Shown here piece by piece: positions 15,805-23,630 of a stretch of 64,000 bases of DNA. The notes under the pieces are model-generated. The model did no database searches, was not told where the DNA came from, and saw nothing but the letters and a program-made list of their open reading frames with translations. Numbering within the stretch: the stretch's first letter is position 1; each line of letters begins with the position of its first letter. The stretch is from Xylanibacter rarus (GTDB lineage Bacteria > Bacteroidota > Bacteroidia > Bacteroidales > Bacteroidaceae). The position numbers and the translations under genes were made by a program. Location of the stretch: NCBI RefSeq assembly GCF_001275135.1, contig NZ_LFQU01000002.1, positions 186,001 to 250,000 on the forward strand, given 5' to 3'.

Positions 15805-16395
15805 TCAGTGCCTCTTCTTCCTGCCGCGCGCCATCTCTGCCCTGATGCGGCTGAGCGACTGGGGCGTTATGAACAGATACGAGGCGATGTATTTCAGCGG
15901 CACGTGCTGCAGCAGTTCGGCCTTCTCGTCCAGCAGAGTCTCATATCGCTCGCGTGCCCTCGGCGCACCGCTGCTGAGCAGCCACCGCTCTATCTCGAAA
16001 ATCTCCTTCTCATAGAGCCTGCGGCCTATGCGCGCAGCCTCAACCGACGACATGAAGAAGTCTTCGGCGTCGCTGCGGCTTATGCCATAGACAACGCCGT
16101 CGCTCATGGCCTCGAGCGCTATCATCGACGGCATGTTGCCCACAAAGCACCACGACGAGAAGAGCATGTCGCCCTTTGACGCAAACCACAGGGTTATGTC
16201 GTTGCCGTCGGAATTGACATACGACGCGCGCCATATCCCGTCCACTATAATATATATGTCAGTGTTGCGCCCTCCCCTGCGCACAAGCGTGTCGCCCTTC
16301 AGTATCTCCATGCGTGTCATGTGCGCCTTGAGAGCCTCAACGTCGCTCATGCTGAGTCCGCTGCGCCGGCACAGACACTCCTCAAAAGTTTCCAT
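15805..16395 (-). CDS. Crp/Fnr-family transcriptional regulator
   Basis: Starting at ATG 16395 gives a 196-residue protein, METFEECLCRRSGLS, with a cyclic-nucleotide-binding-like beta-roll (about 25-130: GDTLVRRGGRNTDIYIIVDG, then GDMLFSSWCFVG) and a C-terminal winged-helix HTH ending KYIASYLFITPQSLSRIRAE. The longer frame upstream is R/P/C-rich and is probably leader. The arginine/serine cAMP-binding signature of true Crp is not evident, so the ligand is unknown. The family in Bacteroidetes commonly controls a neighbouring transporter. Here the MATE pump gene lies directly upstream on the same strand and is a plausible target. Confidence 0.85.
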   Translation of the reverse strand: METFEECLCRRSGLSMSDVEALKAHMTRMEILKGDTLVRRGGRNTDIYIIVDGIWRASYVNSDGNDITLWFASKGDMLFSSWCFVGNMPSMIALEAMSDGVVYGISRSDAEDFFMSSVEAARIGRRLYEKEIFEIERWLLSSGAPRARERYETLLDEKAELLQHVPLKYIASYLFITPQSLSRIRAEMARGRKKRH

Positions 16396-16614
16396 AATCA
16401 CACGTATTAAAATCGTTCGGCATACCTTTTGCCCGAATATCCCACAGCCAACGGCCTGCACCGGGCATTCAGCCGTCGTGCGTGCAGCCGCCCGTTGCGC
16501 CGGCACCGCTGTCTGACAGCACGTCAGCACACCTGCACCTGCATTCATCCCGGACAAGTCGGTACGGACAGCGACAGGCCGCGGCAGCCGCCGCCATAAG
16601 GCCATAGACAGCCG

Positions 16615-16646
16615 CAAAGGTAGCAAATCATTTCCGATTTCTCAAA
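16615..16646 (-). promoter_or_regulatory. Bacteroidetes promoter for the Crp/Fnr gene, overlapping the end of the MATE gene
   Basis: On the minus strand TTTG (16643-16646), 20 bp, TACCTTTG (16615-16622) fits the consensus. It predicts a 5' leader of about 210 nt before the ATG at 16395. Confidence 0.5.
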
Positions 16647-17971
16647 TACATCACAAAGATTAATACGCACGTAAGCAGCTCTGCCACGGGCACGGCGAGC
16701 CATATGCCGCTCACCCCGCACAGCTTGGGCATCAGCCAGAAGCACAGCAGCATGAGCACATAGCCGCGCATGGCCGTGATGAACATGGCGGCAGCGTCGC
16801 GCTCAACGCTCTGACAATAGCCTATGGCCACGATGTTGACGGCAAACGGCACGAAGCCCAGCGCAAACAGGGGCATGCCGCCCACGGCTATCGTGTTGGC
16901 AGGAAAGCCTGCCGGAATGAACAGCGACACTATGTCCGGCGCGAAGAAATACATTATCAGCAGAAACATCACGCCGCTGCCAAGGGCCGTAAACAGAGCC
17001 ATGCGCAAGGCAGAGCTTACCCTCCGGGTGAGCCGCGCGCCGTAGTTGTAGCTCAGAATGGGCTGAGCCGACTGCGCTATGGCGTTATACACCATGAAGA
17101 TTATCGGGAACACATAGCACGCTATGCTGTAAGCCGCCACGCCGTCCTCGCCGAGATAGGCTATGAACACATAGTTGCCGGCAAACATCATGGTGGCGAT
17201 GGCCGCCTCGCAGAGCAGCGACGGGAAGCCCAGACGGCACATATAGCCCACGTTGCGGCGCGTCATTCGCAGACTGCGCAGATGGGTCTTAACGCGGCAT
17301 AACTTTATGGTGCGCCCCATCATCAGCATATACCACAGCACCATGCCGGCACCGGCTATATAGCCAAGACTGGTGGCCACGGCTGCGCCTATCACGCCCC
17401 AGTGGAACACAAAGATAAAAAGATAGTCGAGAACGATGTTGAGCAGCGCCGGCACCACGTTGCACATCATGGCGTAGCGCGGCGAGGCGTCGAGCCTTAT
17501 GTAGAACATTCCGGCGCTGAGCATGGCGCTGAACACAAAGAACGGCACGGCACCGTAGATATACTCGACGGCAGGCGCGAGCAGACGCTCAGAGCTGCCA
17601 AGCAGGCAGGCCACGCCGGGCGCACGCCACACGATGAGCGCACTGAACGCCGCCACCAGCATGCTGAGGGCTATCACGGCCTGAGTGACGTTTATGCGCG
17701 CCGTCTTCGGCTTGCCGTGTGACAGATGGATAGACGCCACCACCGACGCGCCCACGCCGAACATAAGTCCGATGCCGGTATTTATAAGAAACAGCGGCGC
17801 AACGATATTCACCGCCGCCAGAGCATCGCTGCCAAGGCCGCGGCCAACGAATATGCCGTCGGTAATAACGAAAAGGGCCGACGACACCATGCCGAGCAAC
17901 GTGGGCATGAGCAGCTTGCTGAAAAGGCTTGACACCTTTGTTGTTCCGAAATCTATACTGTCCTTCATCAT
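16628..17971 (-). CDS. MATE-family multidrug/sodium antiporter
   Basis: The 447-residue integral membrane protein has about twelve predicted helices and the two-fold arrangement of MATE transporters: FSKLLMPTLLGMVSSALFVITD at the start, GVGASVVASIHLSHG after helix 2, and FVIAYLGEDGVAAYS-like sequence plus QSAQPILSYNYGAR in the second half. It should expel cationic compounds by sodium or proton antiport at the inner membrane. The start is ATG at 17971 or 17968 (MMKD). It lies 232 bp upstream of the Crp/Fnr gene on the same strand, and the two probably form a regulator-transporter pair. Confidence 0.9.
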   Translation of the reverse strand: MMKDSIDFGTTKVSSLFSKLLMPTLLGMVSSALFVITDGIFVGRGLGSDALAAVNIVAPLFLINTGIGLMFGVGASVVASIHLSHGKPKTARINVTQAVIALSMLVAAFSALIVWRAPGVACLLGSSERLLAPAVEYIYGAVPFFVFSAMLSAGMFYIRLDASPRYAMMCNVVPALLNIVLDYLFIFVFHWGVIGAAVATSLGYIAGAGMVLWYMLMMGRTIKLCRVKTHLRSLRMTRRNVGYMCRLGFPSLLCEAAIATMMFAGNYVFIAYLGEDGVAAYSIACYVFPIIFMVYNAIAQSAQPILSYNYGARLTRRVSSALRMALFTALGSGVMFLLIMYFFAPDIVSLFIPAGFPANTIAVGGMPLFALGFVPFAVNIVAIGYCQSVERDAAAMFITAMRGYVLMLLCFWLMPKLCGVSGIWLAVPVAELLTCVLIFVMYLRNRK

Positions 17972-18004
17972 ACTTTACGGTTGTTAGTTGTTGATATCGG
18001 GGCG

Positions 18005-18012
18005 CAAAAGTA
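18005..18012 (-). promoter_or_regulatory. Candidate -7 box for the MATE gene
   Basis: CAAAAGTA (plus strand) is TACTTTTG on the minus strand, a TAnnTTTG match, about 30 nt before the start codon. The rest of the 18013-18405 gap shows no gene, only AT-rich sequence. Confidence 0.5.
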
Positions 18013-18405
18013 AGTGTTTAAAAACGAAAGGCAGTTAACAATTGGTAATTTCTGCGGCTGACGGGGGATTTAATGACTGAAAAAGCATGTTTTTCACACG
18101 AAAAACATTGCAGCAACGGCTGCCGGAAGGATAAACAGGGGCATAATAAATGCTGCTTGTGATGCCCGGAAATCATTGTGCCGACAGACGGAGACGCAGG
18201 CTGCGGGGCATAACAAACAGCATAATTTATGCAGAACAATATATTTATAAAGTTAAAAATGCGGCACCATCAGGCGCATATCATGCCATGAGAATAACGA
18301 AGCGAGGCCATACTGCGCTGCCAACGGCAAGCTGTGCGGCAGCAAAACCCGGCCTTGCCGCACTGTCATGGCGTAGCGCTACACTGAACGAGAGCAGGCA
18401 AGGCA

Positions 18406-19137
18406 TCACTCGGCCATGCGCTCCTCGTTGAGAGCCTCCCTTATATAGTCGTTGTCGAAGGTGAACACGTGGTTGAGAATGCCGAACGACACGGCTCTCG
18501 ACTTGCCCTCTATGTTGATTGTACCTATGGAGAAGAGATAATAGTTGTCTACATCCAGAAACTGGCTTACGGCCATGTTGACCACGCCCGAGGCAAATAT
18601 GTTGCTGAACATGCCCCAGAAGCCCGATGCACCGCTGCTCTGACTTATGGCCGCGCTTATCTCGCCTGCCACGGCTTCGCAGTGCTGTTCGCGCGTAGGG
18701 CAGGTTACGGTGAGCGCAAAGGCTATGACAACGGCCACCACTATGCCTGCCACGCGGCCGCCGATGTGCCTGCGGCGAGGCTCATATATTATCTCTTCGG
18801 CAGCATCGGCCCTGCCCGACGTGCCGCTGCCTCCGCCCTGCCCGGCCGAATATGCCGCGCTGCCGGATGCGTCTGTGCGGTCGTCACGCCCGTCGTCAGC
18901 CTGCCCTGAAGCGCTCTCAGCACGTGCCGACGGCTCAAACGGCAGGGGCGGAGGCACGGGGCCGGGCTGCGCCTTGCCCTCCATGGCGTCCTTAAGCTCC
19001 CTCACCTGCCAGGCCGGAGTCCACTGCTCCATGCCCTCGGCCCACACAAGAGTCTCCGAAGAGAGGCCGCGCTCCATAAGTTCGCTTACGGAGAAAGGCC
19101 CCTGCTGCCGGTTGTCTGCATAAATAAAATATCTCAT
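18406..19137 (-). CDS. GYF_2-domain membrane protein of unknown function
   Basis: Residues 1-50 match the bacterial GYF_2 domain (YFIYADNRQQGPFSVSELME, then LVWAEGMEQWTPAWQV), a cytoplasmic peptide-binding-like module. A proline/serine/glycine/acid-rich linker (about 55-120) leads to one membrane helix (about 127-147, VAGIVVAVVIAFALTVTC). The C-terminal 90 residues resemble a small extracytoplasmic domain (DVDNYYLFSIG, then AVSFGILNHVF) like the one annotated DUF4359, which I cannot confirm. The start codon overlaps the stop of the upstream pectate lyase gene (TGATG), so translation is probably coupled. No link to pectin breakdown is known for this domain set. Confidence 0.82.
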   Translation of the reverse strand: MRYFIYADNRQQGPFSVSELMERGLSSETLVWAEGMEQWTPAWQVRELKDAMEGKAQPGPVPPPLPFEPSARAESASGQADDGRDDRTDASGSAAYSAGQGGGSGTSGRADAAEEIIYEPRRRHIGGRVAGIVVAVVIAFALTVTCPTREQHCEAVAGEISAAISQSSGASGFWGMFSNIFASGVVNMAVSQFLDVDNYYLFSIGTINIEGKSRAVSFGILNHVFTFDNDYIREALNEERMAE

Positions 19138-20297
19138 CAGTTACCCTCCGTCTTGTTCTTTCCGTATTTCTTGCTCCACTGCTCATACTTCTTAAACACC
19201 TTAAGAGCCTCAGAGTTGTACCAGCTGTAGCCTGTGCGGCGCTCGTGGCCTATCTCGCTGACGTCGAACTTCATCACGCCGTCGCGGTCGCAGAAGAATG
19301 GGCGGTTGTCCTCGAGCGTATAGAAGCGTGCCCACAGAGGCTTCGACACCTCGCCCTCGGCACACTTCACCAGGCGCCAGTCTTTCTTGCCGTCGCTGTT
19401 CTTGAAGTTCTCTATCTTGTATCCGTCTATCTCGTTCTGGCGGAACCACTCCACGGCTGCCTCAATGCAGTTGACCACCTCGGGCGCGGGCTTTGACAGC
19501 GACATGAGGAAGAGCACGATGTCGTCAGACTCCTGTCCGCTGAGCGACGCCAGCTCGAAGGCGCGTGCGTTGGCAGGCAGCAGGGTCTTCTCGTCGTGCT
19601 GCGCACACCACACCGTGGGCTTGCCGTTCTGCACATACTGCGTCTTCAGTATGCAGCTGATGCCCTTGTCGAGAGCCGTCTTGGCCTTCATCTTCACGCT
19701 GTCGGGGAAGAAGGCGAATGGAGCCTTGCCCAGACTTGCGTCGCGCATGATCTTCATCACGTTGATCATGGCGTCGTCGTTATATGTGATGTGCGTGTGA
19801 TACTTCTTGTTGTAGGGATAAAACTGCGGCCAGCCGCCGTTGTCATACTGTGCCTCAAAGAGATACTGCATGCCCCTGAGCACGGCGTCCTTATACTTCT
19901 CTGTGCCCGTGGCGTTATACAGCTTCGACAGGTAGATTATCTCGGTAGAGGTGGCGCGGTTGTCTATCGTGCTGTACTTGGCAATGCTCTTGTCGGCCTC
20001 TGCCTTTTTCTTGTCGGCGTCGGTCATGTTCCTGGCCATGTCGATGTTCTTCGGCCATCCGCCCGTGTTCTGCTGATACAGCAGCACGTTGTCGCCTATG
20101 CGCACTGCCTCGGCCGTAGTGAAGAACTCAGGCTCGAGATGTGCAGCCCACGACGTCCACGTCTTATAGGTTTTCTGCTTGTTGTCTTTCTTGTCTGTTT
20201 TAGTCTGACTTGTTTTCTTTGTCTGGCCCTCAGCCGGCGTTACGGCGGTAAGCGCGAATGTAGCGGCAAGAGCCATCACGATGAATCCTTTTTTCAT
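19137..20297 (-). CDS. Secreted pectate lyase, polysaccharide lyase family 10
   Basis: After a signal peptide (MKKGFIVMALAATFALTAVT) and a lysine/threonine-rich linker, the body matches the PelA/Pel-15E (PL10) fold, an alpha/alpha toroid that cleaves polygalacturonate by calcium-assisted beta-elimination. Family hallmarks are NTGGWPKNIDMA, STIDNRATSTEI, YDNGGWPQFYP, ITYNDDAM and VWCAQHDEKTLLPANARAFE. The length of 386 residues is normal for a single catalytic domain without binding modules. It should act in the periplasm or outside on demethylated pectin. It is the first gene of a two-gene unit with the GYF_2 protein, and it lies 4.8 kb from the PUL that begins at 25 kb. I find no convincing -7 box; 20298-20591 is otherwise empty. 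Confidence 0.92.
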   Translation of the reverse strand: MKKGFIVMALAATFALTAVTPAEGQTKKTSQTKTDKKDNKQKTYKTWTSWAAHLEPEFFTTAEAVRIGDNVLLYQQNTGGWPKNIDMARNMTDADKKKAEADKSIAKYSTIDNRATSTEIIYLSKLYNATGTEKYKDAVLRGMQYLFEAQYDNGGWPQFYPYNKKYHTHITYNDDAMINVMKIMRDASLGKAPFAFFPDSVKMKAKTALDKGISCILKTQYVQNGKPTVWCAQHDEKTLLPANARAFELASLSGQESDDIVLFLMSLSKPAPEVVNCIEAAVEWFRQNEIDGYKIENFKNSDGKKDWRLVKCAEGEVSKPLWARFYTLEDNRPFFCDRDGVMKFDVSEIGHERRTGYSWYNSEALKVFKKYEQWSKKYGKNKTEGN

Positions 20298-20591
20298 AAT
20301 TTAGGTATAAATGTAACGTTTGTTGTTTGTAAATAGTTAGTCGTTGCCTCATGTTTGTCAGCAAACCTGACGGCATTCATTTTATTTAGATGCATGCAGA
20401 CTGAAAAGGTTTAGTCATTACTTTGCATTTTAACCCAAATTAGCCGTCTGCCCCGTGTTCATCCGCCTGTCTGGCGTTGCGTGCGGCATGCCTTATCAAT
20501 CCTGACGGTCATCATACAGCACACAGCTTTATCTATTTTGCGCATTCATGCTTTCAGCCCGAAAGCATAACAGCCTATTGGGGGTTAAGGC

Positions 20592-21308
20592 TCACTTCAT
20601 TCTGAGTATCATCTTGCGCTCGTCTTCGGGAAACTTCTCGATGGCATAGCGCAGCATGGTGCGCGGCATCTGTGCATGATGCTCCATGACGAAGGCTCTC
20701 AGTCTGCCCATGTCGCGCTTGCCTGCCTCGCGCAGCATCCAGCCCGTGGCCTTGTGCATAAGCTCATGCGGATGACTGATGAAGCGCAATGCGAGGGCAT
20801 AGGTGTCGTCGAGGTCGCCCTGCTTTATGAAGGCATAGGTGGCCACCATGGCTATGCGGTTGTCCCATAGCAGGGGGCTGCCGGCAAGGGTGTAGAGCAG
20901 GTCGCGCGGCTTGTCGAGCAGATAGGTCCCCACGATATGCGGCGCACTGAGGTCTACGAGATCCCAGTTGTTGATGCGGTCTGTAACAGAGAGATACATG
21001 TCGGTAAGTTCGCGGCGCGCTCCGTCGTCGGCCTTCTTCATCTTCTCAACCATTATGAGCAGCGCGCAGAGCCTTATCTCGTGCCATTCCGACTGCATGA
21101 GCCGTCTTAACGTGTCGTTGTCAGCCGTCTTGTGCCGCTTTGCCACGCTTCGAGTCGCAGGCACCTTAATGCCCAAGAACTTGTCGCCATGCCCGTATTC
21201 GCCTTCGCCAGTCTTGAAGAAGCGCTGCAGCTGCTCGCTCTGTGCGTCGTCACGCAGCGCCGTCATCTCTCCGGTTATTATCTCATATTCCGTCTTTAAC
21301 ATATTCAT
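20592..21308 (-). CDS. DNA alkylation repair protein, AlkD-like HEAT-repeat glycosylase
   Basis: The 238-residue soluble protein is all-helical with the AlkD-family signature sequence along its length: FLGIKVPATRSVAKRH, EWHEIRLCALLIM, NNWDLVDLSAPHIVG, PLLWDNRIAMVATYAF and HELMHKATGWMLREAGKR. AlkD enzymes remove N3/N7-alkylated purines without base flipping, using W and D residues in the HEAT concave face; the WD in NNWDLVD and the WDNR segment are present. Starts at 21308 or 21302 (MNM) are equivalent. A full promoter lies directly upstream, and it is a diverged, inverted copy of the promoter of the divergent HAD gene. Confidence 0.9.
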   Translation of the reverse strand: MNMLKTEYEIITGEMTALRDDAQSEQLQRFFKTGEGEYGHGDKFLGIKVPATRSVAKRHKTADNDTLRRLMQSEWHEIRLCALLIMVEKMKKADDGARRELTDMYLSVTDRINNWDLVDLSAPHIVGTYLLDKPRDLLYTLAGSPLLWDNRIAMVATYAFIKQGDLDDTYALALRFISHPHELMHKATGWMLREAGKRDMGRLRAFVMEHHAQMPRTMLRYAIEKFPEDERKMILRMK

Positions 21309-21326
21309 TACCTTTGTTTATTACGG

Positions 21327-21357
21327 CAAAGATAGTGCAAGGTGAGTGTATGGCAAA
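21327..21357 (-). promoter_or_regulatory. Promoter of the AlkD-like gene, inverted copy of the HAD-gene promoter unit
   Basis: On the minus strand TTTG (21354-21357), 19 bp, TATCTTTG (21327-21334). The 34 bases 21360-21327 match the promoter at 21901-21934 at 31 positions, including the whole TTGCACTATCTTTG end. Confidence 0.8.
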
Positions 21358-21396
21358 ATGAATGCATATTATTTTTTATTTTCATTGGTTAAGCGG

Positions 21397-21669
21397 TATG
21401 AGTTGCGGATCACAGATCCTTATATTCTATGCTGTCGGATTGCAAATCCGACAGAACATTAGTCTTACAAAATGATAACACTATTTGTGGCTATATGTAA
21501 ATCTACAATACGAAAAACAAGACTGATGTCATCTGTATTTGATTACATATAAGACATATTTACGATGCGAAAAAACAAGGCTATTGTTCTGTCGGATTTG
21601 CACGAGTTGTTGAGCAAAGCGAAAAATCCGACAGCATAGAATATAAGGATCTGCGATCCGAAATTCATA
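21397..21669. mobile_element. MITE-like element with long terminal inverted repeats
   Basis: The 45-bp ends 21397-21441 and 21625-21669 are inverted copies with only three mismatches. An inner 18-bp exact inverted pair (21441-21458 / 21585-21602) extends the arms; a 22-nt insert interrupts the right arm. The core is AT-rich and has no ORF. The ends begin TATGA and finish TTCATA, and I could not define a target-site duplication with certainty. The structure resembles a non-autonomous miniature transposon or a very long cruciform. No transposase gene is in the window. Confidence 0.65.
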
Positions 21670-21690
21670 CTTCTTATATTATATAAAACA

Positions 21691-21941
21691 GGCTTCGCCT
21701 CGGCACTGCAAACTTAAAAAACTATGTCTTTCATTTTGCAGTGCACTCGGCTTGCACTATCTTTAAATAATATAGGCGGCGCCTCAACACTGCAAACTTA
21801 AAAAAACTGCGTCTTTCATTTTGCCATGCACTCGGCTTGCACTATCTTTGAATAATATAGGCGGCGCCTCGGCACTGCAAACTTAAAAAACTGCGTCTTT
21901 CATTTTGCCATGCACTCGGCTTGCACTATCTTTGCACTAAA
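21691..21941 (+). repeat. Three tandem copies of an 84-85 bp unit, each carrying the same promoter
   Basis: Units begin at 21691, 21775 and 21860 with GGC(T/G)(T/G)CGCCTC and run through GCACTGCAAACTTAAAAAA and CATTTTGC to the -7 box. The first promoter copy ends TATCTTTA (21758-21765) and is probably weakened; the second (TTTG 21820-21823, TATCTTTG 21843-21850) and third are intact. All keep the 19-bp spacer. Confidence 0.8.
21904..21934 (+). promoter_or_regulatory. Proximal promoter of the HAD hydrolase gene
   Basis: TTTG (21904-21907), 19 bp, TATCTTTG (21927-21934), full consensus; leader of about 27 nt. Confidence 0.8.
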
Positions 21942-21965
21942 TAAAGATAATTTCAGGAAAAGAGT

Positions 21966-22748
21966 ATGATTAAGGCTTTATTTTTTGACATAGACGGAAC
22001 ACTCGTGAGCTTCAACACACACGAGATACCACAATCAACGGTTGACGCACTCGAACAGGCAAAGAGAAACGGCGTGGGCGTGTATATATCTACCGGACGG
22101 CCGGTGAAACTGATCAACAACCTGCACGCCATAGAACATCTGATAGATGGATATATAACCACTAACGGCGCATACAGCTTCATAGGCGACAAGGTGGTGA
22201 GCTGCGTAGACATTCCGCTCGAGGACGCACGCACGCTGATACGGCTGGCAGACGAGATGAACTTTGCCACGATGGTGGTGGGGGCGAAAGACCTCACGGT
22301 GTATCATCCCGACGAGATGGTTGACAAGGTGTTCCGACAGCTGCTCAACGTCAACGACCTGGGCGAGGACATCAGTCTCGAAACGGTGCTAAGCCAGCCC
22401 ATACTGCAGCTTACGCCCATCATAGACGAGCAGCAGGAGAAGCTCGTCATGCCGCAGCTGCCCCACTGCATAGCCGCAAGATGGTATCCGGCATTTGCCG
22501 ACGTGACGGCGCGCGGGGCCGACAAGGGCAAGGCGCTGCAGCGCATGGCCGAACACCTGGGCATGGACATCAGCGAGACTATGGCCTTCGGCGACGGCGG
22601 CAACGACAAGTCGATAATCTGCGCGGCGGGCATAGGCGTGGCCATGGGCAACGCCATCGACGACGTGAAGGCGCTGGCATCATACGTTACCGACCATGTT
22701 GACAACGACGGCGTGAGCAAGGCGCTGCGCCATTTCGGCATAATCTGA
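21966..22748 (+). CDS. Cof-type HAD-superfamily (IIB) phosphatase
   Basis: The 260-residue cytoplasmic protein has the four HAD motifs: nucleophile loop FFDIDGTLVSF (D9/D11) at the start, ISTGRPV as motif II, K in ADKGKALQ as motif III and FGDGGNDKSII as motif IV. The cap between about residues 85 and 185 is of the alpha/beta IIB type. Cof/YbjI-type enzymes dephosphorylate sugar phosphates, phosphorylated vitamins and similar metabolites with broad specificity, so the exact substrate is not predictable. The gene is alone, behind a triplicated promoter, and diverges from the AlkD-like gene across the MITE-like element. Confidence 0.92.
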   Translation: MIKALFFDIDGTLVSFNTHEIPQSTVDALEQAKRNGVGVYISTGRPVKLINNLHAIEHLIDGYITTNGAYSFIGDKVVSCVDIPLEDARTLIRLADEMNFATMVVGAKDLTVYHPDEMVDKVFRQLLNVNDLGEDISLETVLSQPILQLTPIIDEQQEKLVMPQLPHCIAARWYPAFADVTARGADKGKALQRMAEHLGMDISETMAFGDGGNDKSIICAAGIGVAMGNAIDDVKALASYVTDHVDNDGVSKALRHFGII

Positions 22749-23571
22749 CGCCACGGGGGCGCACATGCCCCTGCCGGCGGCGGCATACCTACAGGCAGAA
22801 CACGCTGCACGGAGAGGCAGACTCTTGTAAACTTTTATGACAAAAGGCATGACGCTTGACGCTCTCAGAATGGCCACAGCCGTGACGACACGGCCGTTTG
22901 GCGCGAAAAAGCCGGAAAATCAGCATTTTTGCCAAGCATCTGACATTCAGGCATTTACATCAAAACGGCTGCTCGGTCGGCCGTGTTAAAAAACATTACT
23001 GTGCCGTTTGAGGTGCAAAAACGATAGGTTTAGGCACCGAAAGCGGTGCTCCTGCACCATGAAAAGCGCCCTTTTGGCGTCTGAAAATACCGGTTTTAAG
23101 ACACACAACGCACACAAAAGCTAACCGATGTTAATAAAAGAATATATTTGAAAACCATAATTTAACATCCGTTATACTTTGATTTTCCAGAACGGAAAAT
23201 AATTTTGTCCTGAGTTTTTACCATCTTCCTGCCCATATCCAGATGCCCAAAGCCGGCATAACGGCAACGACGGAAGCCCTGCAAACACGGCCGTGCGCAC
23301 GCATACGAACAAGACCGCTGCGCACGCGCGCACAGGCAGAGACAGGCGCATGCACATACACACGCGGCGCCCATAAGAAAAGTAACGCACAGGCGCACGT
23401 ACATAACATAAAAGACGCAACTTTACACTTATTAAATGACAAAGGGCAAACAAAGCAGCACAAAGACTTACAATCTGTAACTTTTCGTATTTTCCGATTG
23501 ATATAAATCAATTACGATAACATAAAACTAAAAAATATTTCAATTTTAATCTCATTTAAGATAAAAAATAT
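22749..23571. other. Long non-coding gap with dispersed repeats and alternating purine-pyrimidine tracts
   Basis: The gap of about 880 bp up to the next gene has no believable ORF. From 22905 to 23106 it holds GCAAAAA/TTTTTGC-type repeats, including one copy of a 49-bp sequence found inverted at 43.9 kb. From 23290 to 23366 it turns GC-rich with strictly alternating purine-pyrimidine runs (23319-23334 and 23346-23366). It then becomes very AT-rich up to the promoter of the secreted protein. Confidence 0.6.
22984..23032 (+). repeat. 49-bp repeat, copy A (inverted copy at 43878-43926)
   Basis: Every base of 22984-23032 is the exact reverse complement of 43878-43926; the match breaks on both sides. 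The core includes TGTGCCGTTTGAGGTGCAAA. Confidence 0.9.
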
Positions 23572-23579
23572 TACTTTTG
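23572..23579 (+). promoter_or_regulatory. -7 box of the secreted-protein gene
   Basis: TACTTTTG matches TAnnTTTG; the leader would be about 46 nt. The -33 region is AT-rich without a clear TTTG. Confidence 0.5.
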
Positions 23580-23630
23580 AAGAGAAATACAACATCAACT
23601 TATAATGTTTAACCGACTAAAAGTTAGCTT

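Noticed and set aside
16396-16626. N-terminal extension of the Crp/Fnr protein
   Set aside because: The extra 77 residues are R/P/A/C-rich and precede the normal family start at METFEE; a promoter at 16615-16646 makes them leader sequence.
21397-21669. Complete insertion sequence
   Set aside because: There is no transposase frame inside; only a non-autonomous element can be supported.
21691-21941. CRISPR or leader array at the tandem units
   Set aside because: The units are direct tandem duplications without unique spacers and each is a complete promoter region.
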